A stretch of 64,000 nucleotides of DNA from the NCBI GenBank assembly GCA_046293395.1, contig JBKBOU010000002.1:248001-312000 (forward strand), given 5' to 3'. The notes below the pieces were generated by a model that ran no database searches, was not told where the DNA came from, and saw only the letters and a program-made list of their open reading frames with translations. Shown piece after piece: positions 54,862 to 63,667 of this stretch. The DNA is from CAYNRA01 sp046293395 (GTDB lineage Bacteria; Bacteroidota; Bacteroidia; Cytophagales; Spirosomataceae). How positions within the stretch are numbered: position 1 is the stretch's first letter; every line of letters starts with the position of its first letter. Both the position numbers and the translations under genes were made by a program.

Positions 54862-55520
54862 TGATTGAAATCGTCTTTTTCTATCTCTTCTTTTTGATTC
54901 AGAACTTTTCTTCTATTTCTTCTATTGAACAACGGAACCGACTAAAAAACGTCATAGAAAACGCTGTTAAAGAGAATAAACCGCAAGATGTTGTACGTGC
55001 TTACGCAGCATATATTTCTATTAGCACCATTGTAGAACCCGAGATACGTATGATTGCTGCTGACGCCTACTTTCAACTTGGTGATTTTGACCAAGCAGAT
55101 AGACTCCTTTCCAAGCTCAGTAAAATCAAAGAACCTGCTACTCGCTCCCGCATTTTAACACAACAAAGTCTCTTGTTAGTAGCACAAGGAGATACCTCTG
55201 GCGCTATCCAACAACTCGTCTTTGCTATTCAAGAAAATCCGGCAAATGACATCGCCCGTTTCAATTATGAATTATTGAAAAAATTATATAATCCATCTGC
55301 ACCACCTCCTCCCATGGAGACACCCGAAACGGCGCAAAATACGCCCCAAAGTGTAGAACAATCTCCAGAAAAAGAGGCAGAACTTGCCTCAAATACGCCA
55401 TCTAGGATAAGTCGAGAAACCGCATTACAGATATTGGAAAATCTCAAAGCCAATGAAAGACAAGGATTCGCACCTAAAAAAATGACAATTTCCTCCGAGA
55501 AAACAGAAAATGATTGGTAA
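54861..55520 (+). CDS. TPR-containing protein (BatC-like)
   Basis: 219 residues starting with a hydrophobic segment (1-15), then tetratricopeptide-like helices (about 25-150, AADAYFQLGDFDQADRLLSKL, AQGDTSGAIQQLVFA), and a Pro/Glu/Ser-rich tail. Starts at the last base of the VWA stop codon (TAATG), so it is translationally coupled. BatC relatives interact with VWA partners in the periplasm. Likely partner of the preceding protein. Confidence 0.75.
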   Translation: MIEIVFFYLFFLIQNFSSISSIEQRNRLKNVIENAVKENKPQDVVRAYAAYISISTIVEPEIRMIAADAYFQLGDFDQADRLLSKLSKIKEPATRSRILTQQSLLLVAQGDTSGAIQQLVFAIQENPANDIARFNYELLKKLYNPSAPPPPMETPETAQNTPQSVEQSPEKEAELASNTPSRISRETALQILENLKANERQGFAPKKMTISSEKTENDW

Positions 55521-55572
55521 TTTTACCACTCATTCTAAACAGAGCAGCTCAATCTCTTTAAATTTTTTATTC

Positions 55573-56520
55573 ATGCACGTTATTCAAGGAACTCATTTCA
55601 CATTTGAAGGACAAACTGGTTTTTATCAAGGAAAAGTTAGAGATGTTTATCATTTCGGAGAGCAATTGGTAATGGTCGCCACTGACCGTATCTCGGCGTT
55701 TGACGTGATTTTACCCAGACCCATCCCGTACAAAGGGCAAGTACTGAACCAAATAGCAGCTAAATTCCTGAAAGCTACCTCTGATATAGTTCCCAATTGG
55801 CTAGAGGCAGTTCCAGATCCGAATGTCTCTGTTGGACTTCACTGCACGACTTTTCCTGTAGAAATGGTTGTTCGAGGCTATTTAGCTGGACATGCTTGGC
55901 GTGAATACAAAGCAGGAAAAAGAGCTGTTTGTGGAGTTTCTCTACCCGATGGGCTTCAAGAAAATGACAAGCTCCCTTCACCAATCATTACTCCAACCAC
56001 GAAAGCACACGAAGGCCACGACCTTGATATTTCCAGAGAAGAAATCCTTGCACAGGGCATCGTCCAAGAAAATGACTATGTTCAACTTGAGAAATTTTCG
56101 CTCGCTCTCTTCGAAAGAGGCACTCAAATGGCTGCTGAACAAGGACTTATCCTTGTAGATACAAAATACGAATTTGGTCAAAAAGAAGGGCAAATTTACC
56201 TTATCGATGAAGTACACACGCCTGACTCTTCCCGTTATTTTTACGCAGATACCTACCAAGAATGTCAAGAAAATAAATTACCACAAAGGCAACTTTCCAA
56301 AGAATTTGTGAGAGAATGGTTAATTGAGAACGGTTTTCAAGGAAAAGAAGGACAACATGTGCCTGAAATGACTGACGAAAAAGTGATGGAAATCAGCACT
56401 CGTTACATTGAATTATACGAAAAAGTAACAGGTGAAACGTTTTTTCCCGCCAACCAAGAGGCAATTCTTGCCCGTGTAGAAAATAATATCCGTACGTTCA
56501 TGTCTCATTTTAAGCGTTAA
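55573..56520 (+). CDS. purC: Phosphoribosylaminoimidazole-succinocarboxamide synthase
   Basis: SAICAR synthase, ATP-dependent ligase in purine synthesis, 315 residues from the ATG at 55573. Long form of the enzyme, as in Bacteroidota and eukaryotes. Landmarks are YQGKVRDVYHFGEQLVMVATDRISAFD, EMVVRGYLAGHAWREY, the loop SPIITPTTKAHEGHD and LVDTKYEFGQ. An upstream in-frame ATG (55510) would overlap the TPR gene and is unlikely. Eight bases before the aminotransferase gene. Confidence 0.95.
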   Translation: MHVIQGTHFTFEGQTGFYQGKVRDVYHFGEQLVMVATDRISAFDVILPRPIPYKGQVLNQIAAKFLKATSDIVPNWLEAVPDPNVSVGLHCTTFPVEMVVRGYLAGHAWREYKAGKRAVCGVSLPDGLQENDKLPSPIITPTTKAHEGHDLDISREEILAQGIVQENDYVQLEKFSLALFERGTQMAAEQGLILVDTKYEFGQKEGQIYLIDEVHTPDSSRYFYADTYQECQENKLPQRQLSKEFVREWLIENGFQGKEGQHVPEMTDEKVMEISTRYIELYEKVTGETFFPANQEAILARVENNIRTFMSHFKR

Positions 56521-56528
56521 TTTCATCT

Positions 56529-57746
56529 ATGTCGTCAGAATTTCTCAAAAGTAACCGCTTAGCCAACCTCAGCTATGCTATTCGTGGCCCTGTCTTTGAA
56601 AAAGCACAACAATTGGAAGCACTCGGCCAAAAAATTATCAACTTAAATATTGGTAATCCTGCTCCTTTTGGTTTTGATGTACCCGATGAAATTGTGCAAG
56701 ATATGATTCTCAATCTTCGCAATGCTCAAGGTTACTCGCACCATTTAGGTATTTTTTCTGCCCGAAAAGCCATCATGCACTATACACAACAAATTGGTAT
56801 TCGGGACGTCACAATAGAAGATATTTTTGTCGGAAACGGCGTAAGTGAACTCATCGTCATGACGATGCAAGCACTTCTCAATGACGGAGACGAAATCCTC
56901 ATCCCTTCTCCAGATTATCCGTTATGGACAACCGCAGTTGCTCTTTCTGGCGGAAAACCCGTTCATTACATCTGTGACGAACAAGCCGATTGGAACCCAG
57001 ATTTGGCGGATATGGAAAGTAAAATTTCGTCCAAAACAAAAGCTATTGTACTTATCAATCCCAATAATCCGACAGGAGCCGTCTATGAAAAAGCTGTTCT
57101 TGAACAAATTGTGGAACTAGCTGCTAAATACAACTTAATTGTTTTTTCAGATGAAATTTACGATAAAATTCTATACGACGGGCATAAACATATTCCAATT
57201 GCTACCTTGAGTGATGACGTATTTTTCATGACATTCGGCGGTTTGTCTAAGAACTACCGCGCAGCAGGTTTTCGCGGTGGATGGGTGATTCCGAGTGGAG
57301 CAAAACACAAAGCAAAATCTTTCTTAGAAGGGCTTACTCTTTTGGCAAGTATGCGTCTTTGTGCCAATGTTCCAACGCAATATGCGATTCAGACCGCACT
57401 AGGTGGCTACCAAAGTATCCAAGATTTAGTAGCACCGGAAGGCAGACTCACAAGACAACGCGACCTCATCTACGACAAATTAACGGCTATTCCAGGTATT
57501 ACCTGTGTAAAACCCAAAGGCGCTTTGTATGTATTTCCTAAAATTGACTTGACAAAGTTCTCTTTCCAAGATGATGAACAATTTGTGTTTGATTTACTCA
57601 CAGAACACAAAGTGCTGGTCGTGTCAGGTACGGGTTTCAATTACCCAGACGGCGCACACTTCCGGATTGTTTTCTTGCCCAATACAGATACACTCCAACT
57701 TGCCTCCAACCGAATTGAACAGTTTTTAGAGCAAACTAGAAAATAA
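56529..57746 (+). CDS. Class I/II PLP-dependent aminotransferase (AlaA-like)
   Basis: 405 residues. PLP lysine is in TFGGLSKNYRAAGFRGGW; NPNNPTGAVYEK and SDEIYDKILYDG are the usual motifs of fold type I aminotransferases. The N-terminal part, SSEFLKSNRLANLSYAIRGPVFEKA, is characteristic of AlaA/AlaC-type enzymes, which make alanine from pyruvate and glutamate. Assignment to alanine rather than aspartate or aromatic donors is inferred. It is cotranscribed with purC and followed by a strong terminator. Confidence 0.9.
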   Translation: MSSEFLKSNRLANLSYAIRGPVFEKAQQLEALGQKIINLNIGNPAPFGFDVPDEIVQDMILNLRNAQGYSHHLGIFSARKAIMHYTQQIGIRDVTIEDIFVGNGVSELIVMTMQALLNDGDEILIPSPDYPLWTTAVALSGGKPVHYICDEQADWNPDLADMESKISSKTKAIVLINPNNPTGAVYEKAVLEQIVELAAKYNLIVFSDEIYDKILYDGHKHIPIATLSDDVFFMTFGGLSKNYRAAGFRGGWVIPSGAKHKAKSFLEGLTLLASMRLCANVPTQYAIQTALGGYQSIQDLVAPEGRLTRQRDLIYDKLTAIPGITCVKPKGALYVFPKIDLTKFSFQDDEQFVFDLLTEHKVLVVSGTGFNYPDGAHFRIVFLPNTDTLQLASNRIEQFLEQTRK

Positions 57747-57747
57747 G

Positions 57748-57779
57748 AAAAAAGACGAAGTGGCTGCTTCGTCTTTTTT
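57748..57779. terminator. Bidirectional terminator
   Basis: Perfect 13-base arms AAAAAAGACGAAG / CTTCGTCTTTTTT, 6-base loop TGGCTG, overlapping the end of the aminotransferase gene transcript and of the convergent LysM gene. Confidence 0.88.
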
Positions 57780-57798
57780 ATTTATGCTTCATTATTTA

Positions 57799-59490
57799 TC
57801 ACTCAAACCCAACTCGCAACAAAGTTCCTTCTTTGATTAAATTGTCTTTGAGACCATTCCACTCCTGAATTTGTTCTACGGTTACTTTATACATAACAGA
57901 CAACCGAAACAAAGTTTCTCCTTTCTTTACACGGTGCATCAACACGATTTTCGGTTCTGGTTCTGCTTTCGGTTTTGTCTTTTTCAAAGGTCTATCGTTC
58001 CAGCCATCGTCTTCCGTTTTTGGTGCAGGATTGGGTTCAACTTCCTCTTCTAGCACTTCCTCTTCCTCACTAACTGGCTCAGGAACAGGCATATCTGTAT
58101 CAATCGGCACTAAAATAACAGGTTCGTGCCTTGCTCTTTCTGGGTCTTGCATATAAACGGATTCCTCGGGTAAGCTGACAATTTCTACGGACTTATCCTT
58201 CGGACGTTTTCCTTGCAACCAAAGTACCAAACCGGGTTCAACGGCAAATTCATTCGTAAGAAAATTATACTCCACCAGTTTTTTCAACTTAACTCCATAT
58301 TTCTGCGCTACAAGCCACAGATTTTCCGACGACTGCAAAATATGGAATGGCTTTGGCCCTTTCTCTTCCTTGGCCTCCAAATAATATATGTCACCAACAA
58401 CCGGAATTCGGTCTCCTACAACATCATTGTATAATTTTATATCTTTTACAGAAATACCTCCTCGATACGCCAAATCCACGAAACTATCGTGAAGCTCTGC
58501 CCGAATCCCTTTTTTCCCATTAATCGAGAAAAAGCCATTTCCTACCGCTTTCTTCGGTGTTTGAATTCCCTGTATTTTAGGATAATTGAACGATGAACCA
58601 CCACTTGAGGGCGCATGAATAAACGCTATAAAATTTTTCGTTTCAAAATATCGATCCACCGAAATCGGAATCAATAAAGGATATTCTTTGCCTGTTTTTT
58701 CGGGCTGAAGCAACCAAAAATTGTATTCTTCTACTTGAGCTTCTGCAATGCTTAACTCTTGGGCAATTTGACTTTTTTCTTTTCCTCGCCCATACGGATA
58801 TTCAAATATAATTACTTGATTATCAGGCTTGAATTTCTGCAATAGTTCTTCAAAAACAAGTTTATAAGCAAAGAATTTATACAATGCGTAATACTTGGGT
58901 TCGTCTAATAAAATGGTATCTTTTTCTCCCCAATTCACCAAATTAGGTTCACTTTCCAACACGGACTTATCAGCCAAATGTGACCATAAAACTGCGCCTG
59001 GATTCTTATATAATATTCGTTGTCTTTGTAGCGAAGCAACAGCAGCCTTTGTAGCAAGTAGAATATGTTTACGCCCGTCCACAGATTCGTCCATTTGTAG
59101 TAAAACTTCGCGTGCACGTTCTTGCGTAAAACACCAATAGACGTGCGGTGGCAAAAGGCGTGCCTGCGTTAAAGTGGCTTGCCAAATGGGATAATTAACT
59201 AGATAACGAAAATCTTGTGGCAAAGAAGAGCGTGAAAAGTCATCGCGAATAGTAGGAAAAAGACGGCTTAATTCTTCTAAAATTAACTTTTTTTGGTCTT
59301 CATTTTTACTCCAAAGTGCATATTCCCGCTGGAGCATGTAACGACCATAGGTACCAAACTGAAACGTACTATTTGCAATCGTTAATTGCTCAGGCGCAGT
59401 CCACGAAACACTTTTTTCTTGTGCATCTACTTTTGTATTTCCAGTGAAAATTGCGAGTAATACGCCGAAAAAAAAGAGTTTGTAGTTCAT
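57799..59490 (-). CDS. LysM-domain protein with a degenerate lytic-transglycosylase-like region
   Basis: 563 residues from ATG at 59490: signal peptide (to VDAQ near 24), a helical N-terminal region (about 50-250) laid out like the SLT domain of MltD proteins (compare SLPQDFRYL), then a linker, two or more LysM repeats (FHILQSSENLWLVAQKYGVKLKKLVEYN; VLMHRVKKGETLFRLSVMYKV) and an acidic Pro-rich spacer. The catalytic glutamate that follows YLALxxS in active MltD appears lost (NYPIWQAT here). It likely binds peptidoglycan without cleaving it. The upstream terminator supports the 59490 start over an earlier ATG at 59565. Confidence 0.78.
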   Translation of the reverse strand: MNYKLFFFGVLLAIFTGNTKVDAQEKSVSWTAPEQLTIANSTFQFGTYGRYMLQREYALWSKNEDQKKLILEELSRLFPTIRDDFSRSSLPQDFRYLVNYPIWQATLTQARLLPPHVYWCFTQERAREVLLQMDESVDGRKHILLATKAAVASLQRQRILYKNPGAVLWSHLADKSVLESEPNLVNWGEKDTILLDEPKYYALYKFFAYKLVFEELLQKFKPDNQVIIFEYPYGRGKEKSQIAQELSIAEAQVEEYNFWLLQPEKTGKEYPLLIPISVDRYFETKNFIAFIHAPSSGGSSFNYPKIQGIQTPKKAVGNGFFSINGKKGIRAELHDSFVDLAYRGGISVKDIKLYNDVVGDRIPVVGDIYYLEAKEEKGPKPFHILQSSENLWLVAQKYGVKLKKLVEYNFLTNEFAVEPGLVLWLQGKRPKDKSVEIVSLPEESVYMQDPERARHEPVILVPIDTDMPVPEPVSEEEEVLEEEVEPNPAPKTEDDGWNDRPLKKTKPKAEPEPKIVLMHRVKKGETLFRLSVMYKVTVEQIQEWNGLKDNLIKEGTLLRVGFE

Positions 59491-59525
59491 TTTGCACATA
59501 AGTTGATGAGAAAAATCAATGAAAA

Positions 59526-59553
59526 AGGCTTCTTCGAATGAACGAAGAAGCCT
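59526..59553 (-). terminator. Terminator of pgi
   Basis: Perfect 11-base arms AGGCTTCTTCG / CGAAGAAGCCT, 6-base loop, with a TTTTT tract on the minus strand, 18 bases after the pgi stop. Confidence 0.85.
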
Positions 59554-59570
59554 ACAATAGTACAAAAAAA

Positions 59571-61226
59571 TTATTTTTTACGCCATTTTTTATACTGATT
59601 TATCAAACCATTGGTTGACGAATCGTGCGACTGGACAGCATCAGGCGTTTGTAATTCAGGATAAATTTTGTTAGCCAATTGTTTCCCTAATTCTACGCCC
59701 CATTGGTCAAAACTAAAGACATTCCAGATAACACCTTGCACAAATATTTTATGTTCGTACATCGCAATCAAAGCGCCTAGGGTTTTAGGCGTTAATTTTT
59801 TAACCAAGATAGAGTTGGTTGGTCTATTCCCCTCAAATACCTTGAAGGGAGTTAAGAAAGCAATTTCTTCCTCGGATTTTCCAGCGGCTTTGAACTCTGC
59901 CACTACTTCCTCTTCCGTTTTTCCGTTCATCAACGCCTCTGTTTGCGCAAAGAAGTTCGAGAGAAGCATGGGTAAATGTTCGCCAATGGGATTATGGCTG
60001 TTCGCATGAGCGATAAAATCAGCGGGAATCAATTTTGTTCCTTGGTGGATTAATTGATAAAACGCATGTTGGCCATTTGTACCTGGTTCACCCCAAATAA
60101 TTGGTCCTGTTTGATACGTTATTTTCGAACCGTCACGAGCCACAGATTTGCCATTTGACTCCATGTCTCCTTGTTGGAAATACGCAGCGAAACGGTGCAT
60201 ATATTGGTCGTAAGGCAAAATAGCATGTGATTCTGCACCAAAGAAATTATTGTACCAAATGCCTAATAAGGCAAGAATAACAGGTAAATTTTTATCAAAA
60301 GAAGCTGTTCTGAAATGTTCGTCCATTTCGTGCGCTCCTTTTAGCAATGCCTCAAAGTTATCAAATCCGATAGAACAAGCGATAGAAAGTCCAATGGCAG
60401 ACCACAACGAATAACGTCCACCGACCCAATCCCAAAAACCAAACATATTGGCGGTATCAATCCCGAATGCAGCAACTGCTTTTTCATTGGTCGAGATGGC
60501 TACAAAATGTTTTTTTACAAATGCTTCGTCCACCGCTTTGCTCAAAAACCAATTACGTGCAGAGAGTGCATTCGCCATTGTTTCTTGCGTGGTGAAAGTC
60601 TTGGAAGCAATCATGAAAAGTGTAGTTTCTGGAGAGACTTTCTTCAATGTCTCTGCAATGTGTGTTCCATCGACATTGGAAACATAATGGACAGCAATAC
60701 CTTTCTTAGCATACGGTTTCAATGCTTCTGTGACCATCACCGGCCCCAAGTCAGAACCACCGATTCCGATATTTACAATATCTGTCATTTTTTTACCTGT
60801 ATAACCTCTCCATTCACCGGAAATCACTTGTGTAGAGAAGATTTTCATTTTTTCTAACACAGCCTGAACGTCTGGCATCACGTCTTTGCCATCGACGAAA
60901 ACAGGGCGATTCGAAAAATTCCGAAGAGCGGTATGCAATACTGCCCGATTTTCTGTGGCGTTGATTGCTTCGCCGGTAAACATTTGCTCGATAGCATCCT
61001 GTAAACCACATTCATCTGCCAAATTTCGAAGAAAACTCATTGTTCGACCGGTGATTCTATTTTTGGAATAGTCCAATAAAATAGCGTCGAACTTCACAGA
61101 AAAGCGCTTAAATCGGTTTGCATCCTCTTCGAAGAGTTCGCGCATAGATTTTTTGGCGATGGTTTTCTGGTGTTTCTGCAATGTTTTGTAGGCAGCAGTT
61201 TGGTCAAAGGCAATGGTTTTCAACAT
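59571..61226 (-). CDS. pgi: Glucose-6-phosphate isomerase
   Basis: Interconverts glucose-6-phosphate and fructose-6-phosphate, 551 residues, the size of the bacterial and eukaryotic long form. SGEWRGYTGKKMTDIVNIGIGGSDLGPVMV, VSNVDGTHIAETL, ASKTFTTQETM, the catalytic glutamate region WVGGRYSLWSAIG, and the histidine-containing NGQHAFYQLIHQGTKL are all present. Intact with a terminator. Confidence 0.97.
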   Translation of the reverse strand: MLKTIAFDQTAAYKTLQKHQKTIAKKSMRELFEEDANRFKRFSVKFDAILLDYSKNRITGRTMSFLRNLADECGLQDAIEQMFTGEAINATENRAVLHTALRNFSNRPVFVDGKDVMPDVQAVLEKMKIFSTQVISGEWRGYTGKKMTDIVNIGIGGSDLGPVMVTEALKPYAKKGIAVHYVSNVDGTHIAETLKKVSPETTLFMIASKTFTTQETMANALSARNWFLSKAVDEAFVKKHFVAISTNEKAVAAFGIDTANMFGFWDWVGGRYSLWSAIGLSIACSIGFDNFEALLKGAHEMDEHFRTASFDKNLPVILALLGIWYNNFFGAESHAILPYDQYMHRFAAYFQQGDMESNGKSVARDGSKITYQTGPIIWGEPGTNGQHAFYQLIHQGTKLIPADFIAHANSHNPIGEHLPMLLSNFFAQTEALMNGKTEEEVVAEFKAAGKSEEEIAFLTPFKVFEGNRPTNSILVKKLTPKTLGALIAMYEHKIFVQGVIWNVFSFDQWGVELGKQLANKIYPELQTPDAVQSHDSSTNGLINQYKKWRKK

Positions 61227-61373
61227 ACGTGTAGAATGGGTTAATGAATTTTCAGGCGTAAAATTAAAGAAATCTACAAACGACGCGATGAAAACGTGCG
61301 GTTATTCCTTCTCTTCAACACAAAAAATACACAAAACCTTGAAAAATGAAAAAATTACTTTGAATAATTTTAT

Positions 61374-62138
61374 TTAATTGGTTCGATGAATCACACTTGA
61401 GGCAGACTGTGCTTTGGGATAAACCGTTAAGTCTGCGATAGTTACGTGGTCAGGAACTTCCAAAACATACTTGATTACGTCTGCGATGTCTTCCGCCTGC
61501 AAGGCATTATAGCCAGCATAAACGGTGGCTGCTCGTTCTTCATCTCCTTTAAAACGTACTTTCGAAAAAGCCGTTTCAACCGCACCAGGCGCAATATTCG
61601 TCACTTTGATTCCATGAACAGTCAAATCTAAACGCATTCCTTCACTAATTGCCTCCACTGCTTTTTTGGAAGCACAATAAACGGCTCCATTCGCATACGT
61701 TTGTTTGCCAGCCACAGAACTCAAGTTGATAATGTGACCGGTTTTCCGTTCCACCATTTGCGGGACAAGCAACCGAGAAACATACAATAAGCCTTGTACG
61801 TTCCCGTCAATCATCGCGTCCCAATCTGCTAAACTTCCTTCGTGAAAAGCCGACAATCCGTGTGCATTTCCTGCGCTATTGACCAAAACATCTACGTTTT
61901 TCCAGTTACCTTCCAAGGTATCTAAACTTGTCTGTACTTCCTCCGCAGAACGCACATCAAAAATGAGTGTTTTTACTTCTGTCATTTTTGAAAATTCTGT
62001 TTCAAGCTCCTGGAGTTTGCCTCCATTTCTACCTGTAAGAATCAACTGATATTTTCCTGTTTCGGCTAATATACGAGCCGTTGCTTCGCCAATTCCGGAC
62101 GTTGCGCCGGTGATAAGTGCAATTCTTTTTTGTGTCAT
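61374..62138 (-). CDS. Short-chain dehydrogenase/reductase, YdfG-like
   Basis: 254 residues. NAD(P)-binding ALITGATSGIGEATARIL at the start, NSAG (NNAG position), the catalytic Ser in IINLSSVAGK, and YCASKK with Tyr and Lys. The closest pattern is the YdfG/serine 3-dehydrogenase branch that reduces 3-hydroxy acids or malonic semialdehyde; substrate not certain. 75 bases after the haloperoxidase gene and 147 before pgi. Confidence 0.9.
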   Translation of the reverse strand: MTQKRIALITGATSGIGEATARILAETGKYQLILTGRNGGKLQELETEFSKMTEVKTLIFDVRSAEEVQTSLDTLEGNWKNVDVLVNSAGNAHGLSAFHEGSLADWDAMIDGNVQGLLYVSRLLVPQMVERKTGHIINLSSVAGKQTYANGAVYCASKKAVEAISEGMRLDLTVHGIKVTNIAPGAVETAFSKVRFKGDEERAATVYAGYNALQAEDIADVIKYVLEVPDHVTIADLTVYPKAQSASSVIHRTN

Positions 62139-62213
62139 TTTGTATAAAAATAGAGATGTTTCTTGCTAGAATCTCAAATAAACAAAGAATGTTCGAGGAA
62201 CAAAGACAATCTT

Positions 62214-63587
62214 CTATTTTTTCCAGTTCAATTGGTCAAATCGTAGGGCAATTCGCTTTCCTTCTTGCAAACCTAGCTCGTTGTCTAAACGGGTATGAAT
62301 CCCGCCATAGAAACGAGAATCGGCAGCTTCCATGGCTGTTTGCCAGAAAGAAGTAAATCTACGCGAACGAAAATCAACGTTGCGCTTACTATCACGCGGG
62401 CGACCTTCCCAAGTTGTGTCTAAGAATGTATAATTTTCACCAAAAATACTTGCTAAAACCGTTGCTGCTGTGGCAGACTGCGTGGCATGTCCGGACGTAA
62501 ATCCGGGGAACGGAGGTGAAGGCCAAAAAGGAGCCCAATTTGGGTCAATGGTTTTCCGGACATAGGTATAAGGCCGTTCATTCATAAAACGATACTTGAC
62601 TTTCCAACACGCCACAAAGGCATCTGAAACAGCTAAACTCACTTTGGCGAACACAAAAGCGGCATCTGACAAAGAAAGGGACGTTCCTTCTTTTTGAATA
62701 ACAAGCGAAGCAAGTGACTGAGAATGCCCTGCAGGAGTAAAAGTTTCGCTGGGGTCATCTGCCCACCAAACAGCAATTTCTTTTTCTTCTTGCGTAAGAC
62801 GTTTATTTTTTTCGTACACCTCTGCATACATTCGAAAAAAATCAGAAGATTGATTGTAAGAAGGTGCATATAAAATCGGAAATGGAAATGTCTGATTATC
62901 CGGATGAAATGTCCGATTCTCTCCCCAAGACGGCAAAAGTGGAATAGCTTGCTTGTTTTCAGTCGGTTCCCAAAGTCCGACTCCTTTTGGTGCTTGGAAC
63001 GAAGCGGGAAAGTTCATCCGAAAACCTTCGTGTCCTCCATCCATTTTTGCATAAGTGAAAATAGCATTTGCCAGCATACTACCTGCCTCTTTGGAGTCCT
63101 GTACAATGGTTTCAGTCAATCCATCCACTTTGTATTTTTCGTTTAATTTTGATTCTAGGGCAGATATTTTAGCATTTGAAAGGGCGGATACTACGAAAAA
63201 CTGGCGGCAAGCGACAGCCTGAGCAGCGTTAATGAGTGTAGGCCAATGGTATATTTTGCCTTTTTCTAATGCAGGTAAATCAGAAAATTCTTGAAGTTGA
63301 CCCACCAGACTTTTGTATTTTTTTGAACTCAATGCTGTACTTTCATATAAGACTAAAGTACAATAACCCAACGCTCGGGCAGTAACGGGTGGAGTAAAAG
63401 CGGGCGATTCTTTGGCGAGTGTTCGTTGCAATTGAGTCCACTCCAAAGCGATTTCAGATGAAATTTCGTCTGAAGAAAAGAACTCGTTGTTGGGTAAAAT
63501 ATTTTCTGATTGTTCGCATCCTATGAATAGAAATGCAAAGCAAAAAGAAAGAAAAACGAAGCGAATTTTGTAAATAGGGACAACCAT
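62214..63587 (-). CDS. Vanadium-dependent haloperoxidase-like (PAP2 superfamily) lipoprotein
   Basis: 457-residue lipoprotein (lipobox C24 in FIGCEQSE) with the three PAP2/VHPO motifs: KYRFMNERPYTYVRK, PGFTSGHATQSATAATVL with the general histidine, and GGIHTRLDN with a further histidine. Like other Bacteroidota vanadate-haloperoxidase homologues it may be a phosphatase or haloperoxidase; vanadium dependence is unproven. Export and lipidation imply an outer-membrane or periplasmic enzyme. An inverted repeat sits just upstream of the start. Confidence 0.86.
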   Translation of the reverse strand: MVVPIYKIRFVFLSFCFAFLFIGCEQSENILPNNEFFSSDEISSEIALEWTQLQRTLAKESPAFTPPVTARALGYCTLVLYESTALSSKKYKSLVGQLQEFSDLPALEKGKIYHWPTLINAAQAVACRQFFVVSALSNAKISALESKLNEKYKVDGLTETIVQDSKEAGSMLANAIFTYAKMDGGHEGFRMNFPASFQAPKGVGLWEPTENKQAIPLLPSWGENRTFHPDNQTFPFPILYAPSYNQSSDFFRMYAEVYEKNKRLTQEEKEIAVWWADDPSETFTPAGHSQSLASLVIQKEGTSLSLSDAAFVFAKVSLAVSDAFVACWKVKYRFMNERPYTYVRKTIDPNWAPFWPSPPFPGFTSGHATQSATAATVLASIFGENYTFLDTTWEGRPRDSKRNVDFRSRRFTSFWQTAMEAADSRFYGGIHTRLDNELGLQEGKRIALRFDQLNWKK

Positions 63588-63592
63588 AAAAA

Positions 63593-63644
63593 TAGGTAAA
63601 TGGTCAATTAGTTTAGTTGTACCAAATAATGTGCCATTTACCTA
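63593..63644. terminator. Inverted repeat between sterol-desaturase and haloperoxidase genes
   Basis: Perfect 11-base arms TAGGTAAATGG / CCATTTACCTA with a 30-base loop. On the minus strand the 3' side is followed by TTTTT and the haloperoxidase ATG is only five bases further. It may end the upstream gene's transcript or act as an attenuator for the haloperoxidase gene. Confidence 0.5.
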
Positions 63645-63667
63645 AAAGATATTCCAACAAGAAGCGA

